This document shows positions 53,101-64,000 of a DNA stretch of 64,000 bases, piece after piece (position 1 is the first letter of the stretch; every line of letters starts with the position of its first letter). Location of the stretch: positions 77,617-141,616 of the forward strand of contig NW_019775926.1 of assembly GCF_001039355.2 (NCBI RefSeq), given 5' to 3'. Under the pieces are notes generated by a model. It was not told the origin of the DNA and did no database searches. It saw only the letters and a list, made by a program, of their open reading frames with translations. Source of the stretch: Lingula anatina (lineage: Eukaryota; Brachiopoda; Lingulata; Lingulida; Lingulidae). The position numbers and the translations under genes are program-made.

Positions 53101-55736
53101 TTTTTATGAAGAAATTATGTAATAAATGTGTTTTTCCTTTCCATAAAGCTGATTATAGAGGTTTAATACAACCATATACATATCATTACCTTATCATTAT
53201 CATTCTCTTACTACAGTACAAGTATATTTTTACACTTACTATAGGGTCTCACAATATATTCTATAATACTGCAGTATTGAGACTACAATGACAGTTTTGA
53301 AATAAGTTTACACAAAAACAGATACAAAGACAATGTTCCATCAAGGTATATTGTTCCAAAGTTATAGTGGATGAACACAGTAAAAGGGCTAAATGAGGGT
53401 AGATACACATGTACTAGTACATAATTGAGAACCAGATGTTAATTACATAAGGTTTAAGTTACTCCCTGAAACTTGCTAAAATTGTTGATTAGTGTTTGTG
53501 GTTCCATGTTATAAAATTAATATAAAAAAATCCTGCAGTCACCTGCAGTTCAGATCATTCAAATCTAACTGCACATGTATCTATAATCCACAATAACTGT
53601 CACTGATAGGGAATTGCATTGTCAATGTGAGGAAATAGGTTTTCATGGGTTCTCTAAAAAAATATTCTTAAGACAGCATGTTTGGTCCAGGAAAACAAAA
53701 GTTAATATTTCAGTTGTAACAGGGCTTTTCTTAAAGGTCTAACTGTATCTCTGTCCAATAGATGAATAAATCTAGTCTTTTTTCTCTATTCAATTTGGTA
53801 GTGCATGGACAACATTGTTTTTATCCTTCAGCAGGGAAATCTAACGCTGAAGGTAGGGGCATTTCATTGTTTCTATTTAGAATTCTTATCTGTCTAGTGC
53901 TCATATTATCCTGCTTGTTTCATCAAATATGACAAATTTAGTTGTTTTATTTATAAAATTTTGACACAGTCACTTCATAGCTTTTCTCAGCCAAATTAAA
54001 GAAAGATCCCGTATTTCTTTGTACTGTCTTAAGTGCTTGCTTGGATACTAACCTAAACAAAAATATTCCTTAATGAATGGACTTACCATGTTTTTCCTGT
54101 ATAACATCACAGAATCGTATGCATTCAGGGCTAGAGATGAATGCATGCACATGTTCCCGTCCTCCCTGAAATGGAATAAAAATGCAAGAATGCTTTGAGA
54201 AAACACAATTAACTTGCACAAAAAAATAATTCATTATGATCACTTTTCTTTCTTTCTTTCAAAATTTTCTTTTTCACAAAGAAGCATAATTTACACAATT
54301 CTGAAAAAAATAAATGGAGGCTAATGAAGCATGCATCAAGTTGAAAAAAATTTATACTAGTATTTATTAACTTCTTGAAAAAGATTCAATACAGTTCAGC
54401 CGTGAATTAACTGTTATAATAAATCGTGTTTACCTGCTGTATCCTCTTCCAAGGAGCCTGCTCTATATGGATATTTGCCTTAACCACCCATGGATACTTG
54501 GTCAAGAAGTGATTGGCTAAAATCTGGGCAAACACCTCAATGGTATCTATCTGAAGAAAAAAAGTCTTCATCAGGTTATTTTTCAATTCATCAAAATATA
54601 CCCTGAGCTTCAGAGCTTCAGAAAATGGTAAGAGTATGGTATAATGTAAAGGTAATTAAATACATAAAATGTACAGAAAATCAAATCAAAAACTTTCTAT
54701 TGTCTTAAAGTCTAAGTTAAACCCTTCTCAATGCTTTATTCCCTATTCCCTTTTTTAAGGAAAAAAATGAAGACACATCATACATATATTGCATAATCAA
54801 ATTAATTTCTCCTCGTATTATTACTGTCTAAACAATCATTCAACAATAAAGAGCTTATATATATCCATCACCATCCAAGAAAATATTTAATGTGTATTGT
54901 CAGATCCAGCTACACCTGTCATTTAACACAAATGTATGGATGTATCAAATTCTAGGTATGAAACTAACTTAAGAAGTGATGTTTTGTTACTTTTAGGTAC
55001 CACTTCAAACATTGACATTATCCTAAAGTCAAATTGCCTTATGTTATTAAAATCATTACAACTTATCCTTGGCAGTTTGGACTTTGATATCAATATTAAA
55101 ACAATTCAACTTTCACAAAAAAGGAATATTCACATTAATATACTGATAGCAAAAGATGTGGTGTATTTTACATGCGAGCATGTAATGCACACATAGATAA
55201 ATTCAAGACACACTAAGTCTAGACTTTTTGTTTTAGACATTACAGTAAATGTCACACTCAATTCCAACACGAATTTGCAATGGTGATGGATATGTGGCAT
55301 CTGCTCATGCTTCATCCTCTGGGGTATATCTTTCTTATTATTAAATATCAGAAAAGAAAACTATTAATTCTACCTAAGATCATATTGCTGTATCAGTTTT
55401 CTTTAACGTGCATCTTACATTAAAAAGTCTATTCAAAATTTTGAATTTTAGAGTCTAAATTAATAATATTTATTATCATAATTATTATTATCATCACCAC
55501 ATACTGACCCCATTCTGCTTAGCCAGAATATAACAGGTGTTCTTCTGTGAATCAGTCGCAATGACATCAGTGTTGTCACCTCTTAGATAGTCTTTCTTTG
55601 AGCTCAGTGTCAAGGCCGTGTTGATTTCCAACTCCTGAACATGGTGTACCCGTCCCTCGCGGCGTACTTTAAGTAACTTGACATAGTTCTTGCCATAGTC
55701 ACTGTCTGCTATCTGCACTTCATGGTCTGATAACAT
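50172..55736 (-). CDS. UOX: Urate oxidase (uricase)
   Basis: Oxidises uric acid to 5-hydroxyisourate in peroxisomes. Seven coding exons, 55509-55736, 54434-54550, 54087-54165, 51777-51963, 51222-51345, 50818-50910 and 50172-50246, join in frame to 300 residues, the family length. Seen: YGKNYVKLLKVRREG with the catalytic Lys at 16, TLSSKKDYLRGDNTDVI with the catalytic Thr at 56, DRIFCTVVQAKW, FAGPPDQGLFSPSVQHTLY, and LPNVHAYKFDF with the catalytic His near 257. The protein ends SRL, a type 1 peroxisomal signal. The ATG has a good context (CACCATG), and an acceptor just before it suggests a separate leader exon upstream. No break is seen, so the enzyme should be active. Confidence 0.96.
51964..54086 (-). 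other. UOX intron 3
   Basis: A 2.1-kb AT-rich intron. Besides the foldback at 52109 I see nothing that reads as a gene or structured RNA. Confidence 0.5.
52109..52200. repeat. Short foldback element in UOX intron
   Basis: About 92 bp starting GTTCCCTGGCTTAG and ending TTAGCCAGGGAAC, an inverted repeat of about 13 bp, with a tandem ACCTTGGTA pair inside. It may be a MITE remnant. Confidence 0.45.
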
Positions 55737-58604
55737 GGTGCTTTAAAAACATGCAAGAAATAAAGATGATTCAGACTAAAAGGCTAAAAAATGTAACAAG
55801 TTATATGGTAGTCAATTACAATAATATTGTTGATCTCTTTTTTAACCCAGTGAAATACCTACGTGAGTTGGAAAAACTTGGTAATTTTTTTAACAAATGA
55901 TAATTAAGAAACAAAATAGTGTCAAACCAAGTCCATAAGGGAATCTTGGTTATTAATTTACAACAAAACATGGATAGGAAATAGAGGTTGAGCTTCAGAG
56001 ATGAACGATGCATGGTTCTTTATTTTCACACTTACTGGATGCCCACACGTAAAATTTCTGTTATATACAAAGAATTAAAATTTTTGAATGCCCTGAAACA
56101 GCTAGGACAGGTAGGAATATAATCCCAGTCACTTTCACCTGCCCTAGCTTTTCAAAGCACTGTACTAAGTCTGTCTCCAAACCATCACATGGTTATTTTT
56201 CACAGTCGTCTCGTCATGAAATTATTTATTTCTAGACTACTTTAAAACATGCATGTACTAATGACAATTCTGCATGCCAAGGGGCATTTAGGCAAAGAAA
56301 AAAGCCTTCTGAAGTTTTGCTTCTTCCATATAGCTGAACAACTTCAATCATAGGTATATTCATACACTGAGTGCTGTGTGATTTTCTAATTAATCATCCC
56401 CAGTATAAAGTTATACATAACCAATAAATAGTGCCTATTAGTCAGTAAAAGATGTTCAGTGTTTTGTTATTGAACCAGTATATTATATATTATTAACATT
56501 AAAGTGGAAGTGTAACCCAAGCCCATATCTGACATGTTTTGGCAATGTTCAAATATTATTGTTGACATATGTTACAACTTTGATATTTTTGTTAATTCTG
56601 ATTCGTTCCTAGACTAATTTAAGGTTCAGTATTGCAAGGTTTTGTGTCAGGTAAAGGTCAAACATTCCATATCCAATTGAATATGTTTATGAAAATTAAA
56701 TAAAACTTGTTTCATATAATTAAAGGCAGACTATAAAAACAGGCGTTCATTCACATTTTCACCTTTGAAATTGATATTTTCTAACCATAGTTCTTCATGT
56801 TACAGTTAATTTACTAGACAGTAATATACTGGTTTCTTCTTTTCAGTTAGTTACCTATATCCAAGATCAATGAACACCTTGAGAACATTAATCAATGCTT
56901 TGACTTGAACCAATGTACCTCTGTAGACAAATGCCAGATGGGTATTAAATAGTAACTAGGTTGTTTACTAGTAAAAGGCCTTTACAAGTGAAAGTGATTC
57001 AAATCGACCTTGACACCATTGGCCTTGGGACAGGGACTCGGACCACCTTTGAGTGGGCATGTTCTTTACAGTGCTCACCAATAAAGTGCCGATGTCCTTG
57101 ATGTTATCAAGAACATTATACCAACAATCTTAGGTTTATGTTAACAATGAAAAAATATTGAATTATTCATTTCAATAACCTTCTCCTGCACTGTTATTTG
57201 CCATTCCATGAAACACTAATGGAATTCCAACTTGCCATTTCTGATAAGGTTGCATGTTATTTCTGCACATGGTGGTCACTTTTTGCTGACAAAATGCAAG
57301 ATGTGCGCTACATGAATAGTCACCCTTGGTGCATAATTAACACCATTATTTAATTTAAGCGTGTCCAATTTCATTGAAGCACCACTCTTAGGCAAACAGA
57401 TGAAAAAAAACCTTATTTACAGCTCTGTCAAAGGCAAATATCAAGGTTGGCTTTCCAGCAGTAAGGTGAGGGGCAAGCAAAAGACTTGTAAGGGGCTGGA
57501 CCACATCACAGCTGACATGCAGATACATACTGTCTTTTGTTTACAGTAATGTGCACCTTAACATGTATATCTTGTGTGTGTATAACAATATGGTTAGAAA
57601 ATATACTCTAGCATATAATTCAAGTTGACAACCAATGTGTACTGTACACATATAGAAAGCAAAAAGAAATACATGAAATTGTACATATTACAGATTTCAA
57701 CAACTTGAGTATTAATTAGCAAGAAAATAGACCTCCTTATATACTAGAGTGCGTCTTCAAAGTAATTTTTTATTATATTCATAAAATAAAAATTATTTGC
57801 GTTTTGCTTGTCATATCGCGCATTGCTTACCTCAGTGTCTATGTGAACATATTTGTACACTAGTTTTAGTTTTACAGACAGAGTGATAAACACAACAGTC
57901 AACAGCATTTTTATGTCAGAGATCTACAGTAATTGCCAGTAAATGTTCAGTCCATCGAGTTTAAACATCGATCTGTTACAACTAACACTTTCTCAGTCTC
58001 AGTCCCAGCTGTAGACTGCATGACAAACTATGGTTAGCTCAAATTTTAATGTTGTTACGTAACTTGTTTGCAAGTGCATAATCCTCACCTGTTTTAGATT
58101 GGGTCAAATGCACGTATCGTTTAAATCAAATTGGTGGACTAAGGTTTGGGTCCTGTCGATCGATTGTAGCAGCAAGCAGCAAGCGGTGAGCTTCGGAAGG
58201 TGGGCTACGTGACTTTAAGTCCCGGCGTTGAACTTGAAAGGTATGGGTTGAATGCATGCTTATCTGAGTAAGAACGGGGCCCTACTGTGGGATTTCAGAA
58301 AAGGTTAGGAAAAATAACAGTCATGAACTTTGCAAAACTAAAATACGAAGTAAAATTAAAAGAAAATAAACACAAACAGTTTAAATTACTGATACACAAA
58401 AATTTCAGAAATTAAAATCAAGGCAGAATTTTTTTATCACGGAAAATAATATATCATTTTGGGCTTTGAATCAAATCATGGGTTAAAGAGGTCAAAGTTG
58501 ACTCAATATTTATACGCGCCATAAAGTTGAACATTGTATTAATATTATTTGGGACATTACAAAAGAAATAAATAAGTGGCTTATCAATTTTTTTATTATC
58601 ATTC

Positions 58605-58680
58605 TTTAAATGATTTTATTTTTGAATACATAAAAAAGAATCAATTTTTAAATGATTTTATTTTTGAATACATAAAAAAG
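58605..58680. repeat. Two-unit tandem repeat
   Basis: Two identical 34-bp blocks start TTTAAATGATTTTATT at 58605 and 58647, with an 8-bp spacer. Confidence 0.8.
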
Positions 58681-58738
58681 TCTCTGGTTACAAATCTCAA
58701 TTTACATCAAATTTATACACGCGATATACTTAGTGACC

Positions 58739-58747
58739 TCACGTGAC
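58739..58747 (+). promoter_or_regulatory. CLEAR/M-box type E-box upstream of DNase II
   Basis: TCACGTGAC matches the core of the CLEAR element (GTCACGTGAC) that TFEB/MITF factors bind in lysosomal gene promoters. It ends 37 bp before the DNase II ATG, fitting a lysosomal nuclease. Confidence 0.6.
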
Positions 58748-58784
58748 CTTTCAGTTTCAGGCGAGCAAGTAGCCGACAGCAAGG

Positions 58785-61700
58785 ATGGAAACACCTTTCG
58801 TATTGCTGTTTATTTGCTGTTTATCTATCTACATCAATAGCTGTTGGTCGAGCCTACAGTGTGTTGGTGAGAATGGAAAGGCAGTAGATTGGTAAGTGGT
58901 GTGCAAATGGACTGACACCTGTCTTTTTATTGGGGAATCGCCGGAGATATCTCAAAGATTCTTCTCAGCCTTCGCCGCGGTGTAATTATATTACTTTGCT
59001 TCCTTGCTAAGATAAAAGTGTAGTGTAGTAGTCGGTGTCCAACCTTCGACGTATTTTTTCCTTTTTGAAATAGATTTGATAATTTTATAGATTTACAATT
59101 TTACAAATCACATGATGATGATGTTTCTGTAATTGAGGCAAGAATGTGGATCGGTCGTGCCAGGTTAATGCCTAGTCAGCTGATCTCTCTTCCATGAGTC
59201 ATGTAAAGAACAGTGCCTAGCCGATCATACACCCCAGTTAATTGTAAACATGCAGAGACTATGCACCAGTAGCCTTTATTTGCTTAATTTGTTGTAAAGA
59301 ATCAGCAGAATGACACAAATCACACGATAGAGTATTACAGGATTAACTTACTAATGAAAGCCCTTTTCTCATTGTGGGGTACACTTTAAATTTCTGTTCC
59401 ATGCCATTTTGAAAGACTGAAAACATTTTAACAATGTTTATTCAAAAGAAATGGAGGCAAAACGCTAAAAGCATTAGATGCTCTCCATGTAAAATAAAAT
59501 TAAATAAGTAAATAAATAAAACAAATGAATTTGCATATATGCATACATATACTGAAAACATGATAACCTGGCTATTACAGAAGAGTGTAATTTAGATAAA
59601 GTCCCACTCTCTCCACATATCTACCACACATCTAAATACAAGTGCCATCAGGTGTGTCTTTATAGTGATGAAATATTTGCAAAATTGACAAGAAATATAT
59701 ATTTTTTAAATTGAAATCTTATTTACAGGTTTATTGCCTACAAGATTCCCAAGATAGCAGAAAGCTCAAATCCATTTGTAAAGGAAGGCTTGGCATATTT
59801 CTATATGGACAATAATACTGTGTCAGTGGCATGGGCACTTTCAAATAATTCGTTAAACGGTACTGGAGGTGCCATCTATAAGACATTAGAGCCACTTTAC
59901 AAAGCTGAAAACACCACTGAGGTAAAAAGTATTTTAACAGTATTAGCTTAAATTGATATATTTTGTATCTATTAAATATATATATATATCTATATATATA
60001 TATCTTTATATATATCTTTTATGTTCAAAACTATATTTGAAGTCATTTTAGGTATAGTTGAAGTTATTTGATAATGGAATTGAATTATATTCTTTATAAA
60101 TAAAATAATATGTTAGGACAGGTTTAATCAAGTGAACTGCTGCATGGGTGTAAAATGGACCTGATATTGACTTAATTAAATATCTTAATTAAAGGAAGTG
60201 GCATTTGGTATGTACAATGATGAGACTCCCAGTGGAGAGAAAACAGAGGAGTATGGACACACTAAAGGTAGGGCAATGGATCTTTACCTTGATGCTGTAA
60301 GAGCAGTAGTAATAAAAGCAAAAAAAAAAAATGCATGTAAGACCTCTAAATTATAGCATAGACAAATTTCCAGGAAATTTTAGCATTTTTCTTTATCAAT
60401 AAGGTATTGCACTATCCAAAACAGTTGAGAAAATAACATTTTTTTCATTCAAAATAATGAGAACAAAAATCAGAAACTGGTAGGAAGAACTCAAAATCCA
60501 GTTTATGGATTGCAATTTTGTAAAATGTTTTTTTGAGTGACAATAATTTCACAAAGGATCAAAACTTAAAAAGTTATTGAAAAGAATAGTATTCCTGTAG
60601 TTCCTAGCCAAGTCAGATCAAGTTACCAGCTGTTGCTTCACCATGTTCACTTTTGCAATTAAGAAAAATATTTTACTCCAAAGGAAAGGGGAATGTAAAG
60701 TATTTATAAAACATGTATTTCTTTTATTTGCAATATTAAAAGGTGTCCTTGCCATGGATGTTTACACCGGGTTCTGGATGGTGCATAGTGTCCCCCGATT
60801 TCCAGAATTCAAGAAATACTCGTGGCCGGAGTCTGCTAGGGAAAATGGACAGTCATTCCTGTGTATTTCCATAACACATCCAGAGGCTGACACCATTGGT
60901 AAGTCATTCCTGTGTATGTCCATAACACACAAACAGATGCTCACACTCTTGATGAGTGATTTCTCATGTAAATTGTCACTACCTAGTTAAAATAATCTTG
61001 TTGCACTAGAGATTCAAGTGAGTGAATGTTGTAAGTCAGTATAGAGATTTGAGTCTTCTCTAGTTATCCAGAAATCTGGATATTTTGGTGTTGTATTTAT
61101 GCCCCCACATAGAGATTACTAACATTACCCCTTGCATTTTCAGGGGGTTTTTTTTTTCATCTTTTTCATTTCTGCTATACTGAGCACTACACATTTGTTT
61201 CCGAAATATATCCAAATTCATTTTTTAGAAGATTGGGGATTAAAGAATAAACTTTCTTTGAGTTGGCTTAAAGTCATGTCATGTATTTAGGTTTAATTAA
61301 GACCCAAACTTTACAATTTCTGCAGCTCAACAAATGACATACAACCGACCATGGATCTATGGCAAGAACTTTCCAGCTAAGTTTGAGCACACTGACCGCG
61401 CATTCCTGGGCATGCTCCATGGCAAGTTCCGTAATGGGAACCGCACAAAGATGATCAATTCTGCAGGTGGAGAGAAATTCCTTGTCTTTGCCAAGGATGC
61501 AGATTTTGGAGCTGGTGAGATTCCATTATTGTTGTTATCATCACTGCATGCATCTTGTTACCCTTCTATATTCTTGTTTAATTGTTTGTAATTTTCACAC
61601 TGCCCCCTTTTTATTTTCTGCACCACTTATTTAAGGGTGCATTCCCATAGATTTTAGATCGATCTATCCCTGTGGGGAGTCTCACTAGATTACTGTCAGA

Positions 61701-63883
61701 TAATCTGGCTCAAATGTCCGTCCCACCTACTACAAGCTGTAAGGGGGTAATTAACTTCGTGCTCGCTCGGCTGACAGCTATTTAGTGTGAACCCCCAGGG
61801 AGTTAGGTCGATCTAGTTGGATCGATCTAATCTCTGGGAATGGGGTCTAAGACTAACTAAATCTAAATCACATTCAAGATTGTAATATCATTGGAGTAAT
61901 CTCAGTTAATATTGAAACATGGAATTCATTAAAATTAGCTGTTTGTGGGGAACCCCTTTAAACCCTCCCAGGGCCCCCACATTACATAAAATACCCTTTT
62001 TATGATATAACCCCCAGGGGTTTGGGCACAATGGGCTCACAACTTTGGATAACGCTATCTGTAATACTGCTACAGAGATTCCCAGGTTCCTTGTCTTAAC
62101 TTCTGCACACGGAAAAGAATGAAACGACTCCATGTTGTAATTTCAACAGAATATATTTTGCTACACTAAAAGTTACATGATGCAAGTATAACCTCTCTCC
62201 TCCTCTCTCTAGCTCCAATCCTCTAGATTTAAGTTTACAGGTTTCTTTATACTAAACTTTATCAGTTTAACTGTCCATCACATAGCTTAGAAACTGATTG
62301 GTTACTTCATACACAAGTCCACCTTCTTCCAGGTGGGCACTCCTAATTATAATAACACCCTGTAATCAAGGTCTAACAGATTACTGGCTTTGAAACAAAG
62401 GACATTAAAATTTGAACTGCAAGGTGTGAAGCATTATCTGAACAACTTGTACAACTTGGCTTCCCATATCTGAATTTTATCAAACAATGGCTTCCTCTGA
62501 TTGAGTTAATACAACAACATGTATGAAAGTTTTAAAATTACTAATTACACGTTTTTCTATACACTATGGTTCCTGACACATGTGCTTGAATTGAAAAATT
62601 GCTTGAAAAATGCTAGAATTGTGTCCACTCTTTTTTCACTGTTATCAATAAGGCCTAAGCGAGACAAAACTGAAACGTGTTTGGCTCTTATTTATATTTA
62701 TTTCAAGAAGAAAGAGTGTTTTACGTATCCAAGTGTGGGGTGTGAAATACTTTGCACTTGCAGGTCCAGGATGGGGGTTGGGGGGGGGGGGGGGGGAAGG
62801 GAGCGTTACATATGAAGTGGCACAGTCAAGGGAGGGGGTGTGTTCCTACTCTACCCACCCCTGGATCCACTTCTGTCTTTTTAGTCAGGGAATACATCAT
62901 GAATTTCCTATGTTATATCATAGCCCTTGCACCAAAATGCACTATTATCAGTACAAGAATAAAAAAATAATTTTTTTTTCACTAGACTTGTATGATTCCT
63001 ATGTTGGCCCATACCTGGCCAGCAGCTTGTACACAGAGACCTGGCAGAATGGACCAGGGAAGACACCATCCTACTGCAAGGGCCCATTCCATGTAAGTGC
63101 TAAGGCCCCATTCCCATAGACACATCGGTGTATGTGGATCGACTTAGCTCTGCAGGATTCTAGCTGAGTGCAAAAGGAGGCCTGCCATGCAAGTTAGCTG
63201 ATTGCACTCAGCGAGTGTCCCTGCAGAGTTGGGTCGAGTCCCTGCAGAGTTGGGTCAAACCACGTGGACCCATGGTGTTTATGGGAATGCACCTTAAGTC
63301 TATGGCCCTATTCAGAATAGGAGACTAACTAGTCCTAGGGTCAAATATGGTGACCCACTACAAAGCTTGCCGTCCAATCTGCTAATAATCACTGCGTGAA
63401 AAGATATCGCATGGAGAAGTATTTGACCCTCGGACTAGTTAGTCCCCTATTCTGAATAGGGTCTATAATAACAACACACAGTTTATATTTGTGTGAACCT
63501 GCGACAATATTTCCTACTGGAATGTACAGGAAAACATGTCTTTGTGTTTGGCCTGTCATTTATGACTAAATAAATTGAATTACAAATGGTACAAAACATA
63601 GAAGTGCGTTATTGATTTGTGAGAGGGAGATTATTTTACTTTTTTTTTTTAGGTCTGGAAAATTTGACTTGGTGGTAAAACCTTGGATTTGGTATCATAG
63701 AATACAATGGGTTATTTTGATATTTTCTTCTTTTCTGTTACTGTTTAGGTGGAGAATATCCAGAGTATTTCATTCCCTAAAACAGAGATTGCCTTCAAAG
63801 AAACCAAGGACCATTCCAAGTGGGCTGTTACTGTCAAGTCTACACAGGGAGACTGGACTTGTATTGGTGACATAAACAGACAG
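58785..63883 (+). CDS. DNASE2: Deoxyribonuclease II (C-terminus beyond window)
   Basis: Acid endonuclease of lysosomes that degrades DNA from engulfed cells without needing metal ions. Seven exons are seen: 58785-58891, 59729-59921, 60195-60267, 60743-60898, 61326-61514, 62986-63092 and 63749-63883. Phases match, giving 320 residues to the edge. Residues 1-25 are a signal peptide. Seen: CVGENGKAVDWFIAYKIPK (family N-terminus), GHTKG with the first catalytic His at 122, GFWMVHSVPRFP, GQSFLCISI, and DHSKW with the second catalytic His at 297, then GDWTCIGDINRQ. N-glycosylation sites such as NNT and NRT are present. The final exon or exons lie outside. Introns 5 and 6 hold three MITEs. The two-domain order matches DNase II and not DNase I. 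Confidence 0.95.
59974..60020. repeat. (TA)n-rich tract
   Basis: Imperfect TATA repeats in DNase II intron 2. Confidence 0.75.
61635..61847. mobile_element. PIF/Harbinger-like MITE, copy 2
   Basis: 213 bp, closely similar along its full length to 23339-23552, with GGGTGCATTCCC start and GGGAATGGGGTC end. It is flanked by TAA on both sides (61632-61634, 61848-61850). It lies in DNase II intron 5. Confidence 0.9.
63104..63293. mobile_element. MITE, Harbinger-like ends, beside a splice donor
   Basis: About 190 bp with ends GGCCCCATTCCCATA and TATGGGAATGCACC. The termini resemble the 23339 family but the interior differs, with two tandem TCCCTGCAGAGTTGGGTC blocks. TAA lies to the left and TTAA to the right. 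It starts 11 bp after the exon 6 donor of DNase II. Confidence 0.7.
63304..63463. mobile_element. MITE with long inverted repeats
   Basis: 160 bp whose two ends are inverted repeats of about 45 bp (GGCCCTATTCAGAATAGG on the left; the mirrored end finishes TGAATAGGGTC). TAT flanks both sides (63301-63303, 63464-63466). It can fold into a long hairpin. Confidence 0.8.
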
Positions 63884-64000
63884 GTGACAGAGTCAATCTT
63901 TTTCTTTTGTTTAAAGATGCTATATTATAGATAATTATGTTCGTAAATGTCCCAAAGATATGATGTCTCATGTCTCCAGAACCTGTATGGTATTTATTTT

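Larger units (their letters stand above)
55737..58784. other. Head-to-head intergenic region between UOX and DNase II
   Basis: The promoters of both genes should lie here, with the UOX leader exon unplaced. No coding exon is supported. A 42-bp-period tandem pair lies at 58605-58680 and an E-box at 58739. Confidence 0.45.

Noticed and set aside
57361-57549. 62-codon open frame between UOX and DNase II
   Set aside because: No domain, splice context or signal peptide; it fits chance in a 3-kb intergenic region.

Overview
This window is genomic DNA of an invertebrate bilaterian. The genes carry spliceosomal introns with GT..AG borders, the DNA is AT-rich, and simple repeats, short inverted-repeat transposons (MITEs) and microsatellites are common. 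Proteins are closest in pattern to general metazoan orthologues, and I cannot name the species. The window is a scaffold joined at seven single-N positions (5524, 13348, 26451, 35895, 38607, 42835, 44848). At five of them (13348, 26451, 38607, 42835, 44848) the sequence after the N repeats sequence before it. The apparent tandem duplications are therefore most simply unmerged, heterozygous contig ends and not gene families.

Layout. 0.7-3.1 kb (-): 5' exons of kinesin-2 KIF3A, running off the left edge, with three MITEs in its introns. 4.4-6.1 kb (-): a secreted, probably GPI-anchored YHYH-domain protein that probably lacks a middle exon at the 5524 gap. 8.0-10.5 kb (+) and again 14.1-16.8 kb (+): two versions of an unrecognised secreted helical protein. 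17.6-24.2 kb (-): a complete EGFL7/EGFL8-like gene (signal peptide, EMI, EGF, calcium-binding EGF, coiled coil). Its 3' half is repeated at 11.3-13.3 kb and its 5' half at 26.5-29.9 kb.

33.2-37.1 kb (-): a non-coding host gene with nine predicted exons. Each of its eight introns carries one C/D-box snoRNA. The order (unassigned, U76-like, two U77/U80-like, two U14, U47-like, unassigned) is collinear with vertebrate GAS5, with U14 inserted. It lies head to head with 37.7-47.8 kb (+): BiP/GRP78 (HSPA5), which ends in KDEL. The shared upstream region has a heat-shock element and two ER-stress-element-like CCAAT-N9 sites. BiP exons 1-2 appear twice and exons 3-7 three times because of contig redundancy.

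50.2-55.7 kb (-): urate oxidase, complete, ending in the peroxisomal signal SRL. 58.8 kb to beyond the right edge (+): deoxyribonuclease II with both catalytic histidines visible, preceded by a CLEAR-type E-box. MITEs of at least five kinds occur. Several have clear target-site duplications, two are present in one haplotype and absent in the other, and two sit within 12 bp of a 5' splice site.

The genes do not form one pathway. The strongest unexpected result is the GAS5-like snoRNA host gene carrying U14 and sharing an upstream region with an Hsp70-family gene.
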